Positions 60,795 to 64,000 of a stretch of DNA of 64,000 nt are shown one piece after another. Position numbers and translations under genes: made by a program. Positions within the stretch are counted from its first letter, which is position 1. Each line of letters opens with the position of its first letter. Source of the DNA: Ferrimonas sediminum (GTDB lineage Bacteria > Pseudomonadota > Gammaproteobacteria > Enterobacterales > Shewanellaceae). The stretch spans positions 372,001-436,000 of the forward strand of contig NZ_FNEM01000002.1 of assembly GCF_900100175.1 (NCBI RefSeq), given 5' to 3'. The notes beneath the pieces are model-generated. The model was not told the origin of the DNA, did no database searches, and saw only the letters and a program-made list of their open reading frames with translations.

Positions 60795-61643
60795 TTAGAA
60801 GGCGTAGTTGTACTCAACCCAGAAGCTGTCGTTCTTGGCCGTCGAGTAGTAGGTACGCACGTTTTGCTTCTTGGTCAACTGGTAAGCGACAGACACTTCA
60901 AACTCGGTGGCGTCCATCTGCAGACCGCCATCCATCACGTCGTCATCCCAGGACTTACCATTCAGCTCCATGGTGTAGCGGTAGCTGGCCAGCATCCACC
61001 ACTTGTCGGTGAACTTCCAGTTGACGTACACCATGGCGGTACCAATGGTTGAAGCGATGTCGACGCCGCTGCTGCTGCTGTCGGGCCATTCAGGGTTCAG
61101 ATCCTGAATGTTGTCATCCATGATCACGCCACCCACATACAGGATGGGCCAGATCAGAATCTTATCGCCCACGGGAATGGTGGCCACCGGACCGGCCTGA
61201 ATCACCGAGGTGGAGCCAAAGAAGGGGTGATCCGCAAACACGGCGTCAACCGAGAAGCCCAGGCCGTTCTTGGTATTGATGGTGCCATAGCGCAGACGAT
61301 AGGAACGGTTGCTGGCCTTACCCTTGGTCTTCACACCCACCGGGCCGACACTGCCATCGGGGTACTGACCATAAGCGATGCCACCGAACTTGTCGTTCTT
61401 ATCGCCTTCGTTGAAGATGTTTTTCATCTCAAACAGGATGCCGGACTTCTGAGCGTACTCTCCTTTATCTTCCGACAGTGCCATCATCCCTTTCAGGTTG
61501 GCTCCTTCGGTACCGTAAGACGCACCCAGATAGGTATACACTTCAGTGGGGCTCCCCATATTGGGGGCGTCTTCCACGGCGTCATCCGCTGCCAGTGCAC
61601 AGAAACTCATTGCGGCTAAGGTGAGAGCAATCGTCTTTTTCAT
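60795..61643 (-). CDS. Outer-membrane beta-barrel protein of the DUF5692 cluster
   Basis: A 282-aa protein with a signal peptide (MKKTIALTLAAMSFCALA). The mature part has alternating-residue strands (about 12), rich in Gly, Tyr and Trp, and ends NDSFWVEYNYAF with a terminal Phe. It is probably an outer-membrane barrel. I cannot name the family. ATG 61643 has GGAG 6 nt upstream. It sits 49 nt after the second DUF5692 gene, and the conserved order suggests it works with the membrane proteins. Confidence 0.75.
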   Translation of the reverse strand: MKKTIALTLAAMSFCALAADDAVEDAPNMGSPTEVYTYLGASYGTEGANLKGMMALSEDKGEYAQKSGILFEMKNIFNEGDKNDKFGGIAYGQYPDGSVGPVGVKTKGKASNRSYRLRYGTINTKNGLGFSVDAVFADHPFFGSTSVIQAGPVATIPVGDKILIWPILYVGGVIMDDNIQDLNPEWPDSSSSGVDIASTIGTAMVYVNWKFTDKWWMLASYRYTMELNGKSWDDDVMDGGLQMDATEFEVSVAYQLTKKQNVRTYYSTAKNDSFWVEYNYAF

Positions 61644-61692
61644 CATAAACTCCATCGAGATTTTGTATTTATATAATCAGTGCCTAATAAAA

Positions 61693-62865
61693 CTAACTAG
61701 CCATTTCTTGTTGTAATCTGTAATTACGCCATTTCGCTCCATATACCTGAATGAACAAAATAGTGTTCAGCAGGAAACTCAAGAAACCAATTGCCAGCAT
61801 CAATTCATCATTACGTGGCAACATCACAACGTTACTTTCGTACATCGCGGGGTTGGTGAAGTAATACATAAATGACAGGGCAAGAGTAAACGCTCGAGCC
61901 TGCAACCAAGTTCCCTTAGTAATAAGCAATGAAGGAATGGTCGCTGCGGTCAACACCATAAATTGAGCGGTCGCGGAACCCGGGAAGTTCAAATAAACAA
62001 ACGCAAAGTTCCAAACGTCGTAGGCGATAATCCAAAACGTGGTCATGGCCGGCCAAACCATGTCTTTGTCTTTGGTTTTAGCCGCCTGAATTTGCGCCCA
62101 TCCGGTCAGGGTAATAATGGAGAAAATACCACCAATTGCATTCAGTACGTTGGCCGTATAGCCCATGCTGAAATCCTGAAGTACCGCTTCAGAAATATTC
62201 AAAGCCAGGAAGCCCGCCGCACAGAATTTCGCCCATTTCATCTCTCCGACCTTGGTGTACCGAATCAACGTAAACAGCACACAGGCACCCACGACCGAAT
62301 ACAGCTTCACCCACTTGAACCAGTAGCTGACGCCATAACTGGCCCACAGGGGAATCAGCACAATCGGCAGAACAAAGAAGATCACCACTGTCGGCCATTT
62401 GTAGCGGCGACAGATTTCGTTCATCACCATCAGGCCGATCAGGACGAACAGCACATGAGCGTAAGCGCGCACCTGTACCCATTTATGACCGGTAAACTTC
62501 TTATTGCCCTTCTCATACAGGAAGCGGTCAACCGCCACCATTGGCATCGACACATCATCGAAATCGCTAATGATCTGGCCGCTGCTGCTGGTGATGGTCA
62601 GTTGCTGATCTTGAACCTGCCAGCGCTTCTGTTCGACAACGTTATGACCACCGTACTGCTTGGTCACAGTAACCTGGTTGTCAGCGGCAAACTCCATGCG
62701 GAAAAAAAGACTTCCTTGTCCAGGATCCCCATCCATGGTTCCTTGCCAAATCTGACCAACCAACTGGTCTTGAAAATCAACTCCTTCCAGATCCGTTGCC
62801 ATGGCCGCCGGGGTCAGCAGCAACATCAGCATCATCGCCTGAAATGCTTTCACTAATCTGTTCAT
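61693..62865 (-). CDS. DUF5692 membrane protein with periplasmic N-terminal domain
   Basis: A 390-aa protein. It has a signal peptide (MNRLVKAFQAMMLMLLLTPAAMA), then a beta-rich domain of about 100 residues (LVGQIWQGTMDGDPGQGSLF through SQIISDFDD-like end), then a DUF5692 region of about 260 residues. The shared blocks are FKWVKLYSVVGACVLFTLIRYTK, ALNISEAVLQDF and IAYDVWNFAFVYLN. The extra N-domain looks like a calycin/lipocalin-like ligand-binding or adaptor domain facing the periplasm, but this is inference. It lies between the first DUF5692 gene (49-nt gap) and the barrel gene (49-nt gap). Confidence 0.8.
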   Translation of the reverse strand: MNRLVKAFQAMMLMLLLTPAAMATDLEGVDFQDQLVGQIWQGTMDGDPGQGSLFFRMEFAADNQVTVTKQYGGHNVVEQKRWQVQDQQLTITSSSGQIISDFDDVSMPMVAVDRFLYEKGNKKFTGHKWVQVRAYAHVLFVLIGLMVMNEICRRYKWPTVVIFFVLPIVLIPLWASYGVSYWFKWVKLYSVVGACVLFTLIRYTKVGEMKWAKFCAAGFLALNISEAVLQDFSMGYTANVLNAIGGIFSIITLTGWAQIQAAKTKDKDMVWPAMTTFWIIAYDVWNFAFVYLNFPGSATAQFMVLTAATIPSLLITKGTWLQARAFTLALSFMYYFTNPAMYESNVVMLPRNDELMLAIGFLSFLLNTILFIQVYGAKWRNYRLQQEMAS

Positions 62866-62880
62866 GCTATCGATTCCCTG

Positions 62881-62904
62881 ACGGGGTGGTGGTGGCCACC
62901 CCGT
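62881..62904 (-). other. Intercistronic hairpin between the first two DUF5692 genes
   Basis: A perfect 9-bp stem ACGGGGTGG/CCACCCCGT with a 6-nt loop, in the 49-nt gap, 15 nt before the 62865 start. Confidence 0.6.
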
Positions 62905-62914
62905 TCCTTACCTA

Positions 62915-63862
62915 TTAGGCTGTTACAGGCTTCTGACCAGAGGCGATCGAAGGCTTTTGCGTCTCAAGCAGCGGGCTGCTCTCCTCGGTTCTGGCGTCCA
63001 CTACCAGCGGCGGTGTTCGATTGCCATAAGGCGGTTCCTTACCTCCTTCAGCATTGGGCTGACGGAACTTCTTGAAGTAGTAAATCAGGTAAGCAATGTG
63101 CAGTACGGCGTTGGCCACACCCCAGAACATCAACACGTTGTCGTTGGCCCAGTGGGTGGAGTCCATAACGTCGGCAAAGGGGTCGCCCATGGCACGTACC
63201 AGGATGTGGAACGCCAGAGTGTAGACTCGGGCAATGATGTACAGCTCAGGCCGGCCTTTAATCAGCGGGTACAGCTCGGCCGCCATCAAAATACAGAAGG
63301 AGCTGGCGAAGTAACCAGGGTTCTCGCCGTAGACAAACGCCATATTCCAGGTGGTATAGAGGAAGTTCCAGGCGGCGGTGGAGAAGAACAGAAGGTCGTT
63401 TGGCGCATCTTTGCCAATCAGCCAGTACTGACGCTTACCGTTTTTGTATTTTGGCAGCGGCATGGTGGCCAACAACACACAACCGGCAATGAAGTTAAAG
63501 TAGTTCTGGGTAACCAGATCCTTAACGGTTGCCTCGGCAATGTTCAGGAACAGGACGCCATACAGACACCACAGCACCCAGTCTTTTCGGAAAAACTTGA
63601 GAATTCGGTTTGGATTATCGTAATAGAGATAAGCCAACCTCGCACTGCCCACAATAATGGCAGTCGGAATCAATACACTGACGGTTTTGGCCCAGCGGAA
63701 CCATCCATCCAAGTTATCAGCCCACAACGGAGCGGTAAGTAAAGAGAGCAGCCAAAATGCAAAAGTGAATCTTGGTGTTCTTCTCATCATCTCTACTAAT
63801 ACAAGTAGAAATACTATGTAGCCAACCATCGAAACGATGTAGGTGGAAATTGGTATGCCCAT
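62915..63862 (-). CDS. DUF5692 family membrane protein (first copy)
   Basis: A 315-aa polytopic protein starting MGIPISTYIVSMVGYI. Its shared blocks are FRWAKTVSVLIPTAIIV, LFLNIAEATVKDL and NFLYTTWNMAFVYGEN, which match the other copies but differ in detail, for example in the WNxAFVY helix. A long C-terminal cytosolic tail (FRQPNAEGGKEPP onward, about 45 residues) is Pro- and Ser-rich and unlike the others. The start could be TTG 63868, two codons upstream. It is the first gene of the minus-strand cluster, with a possible CRP site about 80 bp upstream. Confidence 0.8.
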   Translation of the reverse strand: MGIPISTYIVSMVGYIVFLLVLVEMMRRTPRFTFAFWLLSLLTAPLWADNLDGWFRWAKTVSVLIPTAIIVGSARLAYLYYDNPNRILKFFRKDWVLWCLYGVLFLNIAEATVKDLVTQNYFNFIAGCVLLATMPLPKYKNGKRQYWLIGKDAPNDLLFFSTAAWNFLYTTWNMAFVYGENPGYFASSFCILMAAELYPLIKGRPELYIIARVYTLAFHILVRAMGDPFADVMDSTHWANDNVLMFWGVANAVLHIAYLIYYFKKFRQPNAEGGKEPPYGNRTPPLVVDARTEESSPLLETQKPSIASGQKPVTA

Positions 63863-63882
63863 AACCAACCCGTCCTCTTTTT

Positions 63883-63888
63883 ATTATC
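63883..63888 (-). promoter_or_regulatory. Candidate -10 box of the DUF5692 cluster
   Basis: The minus strand reads GATAAT, about 20 nt before the 63862 start. No good -35 box is visible 17 nt upstream, which would fit an activator-dependent promoter. Confidence 0.35.
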
Positions 63889-63934
63889 CCAAACAAAATT
63901 AGTGTATTTACTCTAATTCGAGGTCTGACCAGAT

Positions 63935-63954
63935 AACGTGACTGAGATCAAGCT
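63935..63954 (-). promoter_or_regulatory. Candidate CRP-like site upstream of the DUF5692 cluster
   Basis: CGTGA-CTGAGA-TCAAG resembles TGTGA-N6-TCACA at 7 of 10 bases. It is centred about 68 bp upstream of the transcription start expected from the GATAAT box. It also resembles half of an FNR box. Confidence 0.35.
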
Positions 63955-64000
63955 ATGGATTTCTTCATTAAAAAGGTAAACGCAATGTGAATCGAACCAC

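Overview
The window is a dense chromosomal segment, about 60% G+C by eye, from a gammaproteobacterium. The order of housekeeping genes follows the E. coli hldE/glnE/ygiF/ygiM/cca/uppP/folB/plsY/tsaD/rpsU/dnaG/rpoD and plsC/parC/parE/yqiA/cpdA/yqiB/nudF/tolC neighbourhoods, with insertions. A short PutA (1056 aa), a yqeY gene inside rpsU-dnaG-rpoD, and TIGR04211 and TIGR04219 type proteins point to an Alteromonadales-type organism such as Ferrimonas or a Shewanella relative. That placement is inference. I see no rRNA, tRNA, CRISPR array, insertion sequence or prophage.

Layout. 1-3.4 kb: a 5'-truncated OprB-type porin, then on the minus strand a probable metallopeptidase and three small proteins, two of them PspB-like. 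3.4-11.9 kb: lipopolysaccharide and nitrogen control (hldE, lpxL-type acyltransferase, glnE), a hotdog protein, a DUF350 protein, a voltage-sensor-type K+ channel and a YgiF-type triphosphatase. 11.9-14.8 kb: PhoU-like/Pit phosphate uptake behind a PhoB-box array, then ygiM. 15-18.2 kb: putA. 18.3-23.8 kb: a giant DUF748/AsmA-like protein and the gspAB secretin-assembly pair. 23.9-29.4 kb: cca, a RecQ-family helicase and an OprC-type copper receptor. 29.5-37.7 kb: uppP-folK-folB, plsY, tsaD and the macromolecular-synthesis operon. 37.8-43.3 kb: a crotonase, a CheC-fused response regulator with a diguanylate cyclase, an Arg-rich miniprotein, a prepilin, rraB, plsC and a CatA-like acetyltransferase. 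43.4-53.6 kb: parC, a sugar-dehydrogenase-like protein, an orphan gene, parE-yqiA-cpdA-yqiB-nudF and the divergent tolC. 53.6-59.3 kb: envelope genes, a copper chaperone, an enoyl-CoA hydratase followed by a decayed copy of its own 3' end, a PspC-like mini-operon, dusA and yjbQ. 59.7-63.9 kb: a minus-strand cluster of three divergent DUF5692 membrane proteins and one outer-membrane barrel.

Most of the window is core genome. The least explained parts are the DUF5692/barrel cluster, with its structured intercistronic RNA; two separate PspB/PspC-like loci that each carry a sigma-54-like -24/-12 element; two very small genes (32 and 52 codons); and the crotonase 3'-end repeat. No database search or structure prediction was run. 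Families are assigned from recognised motifs, and residue positions are counted by eye.
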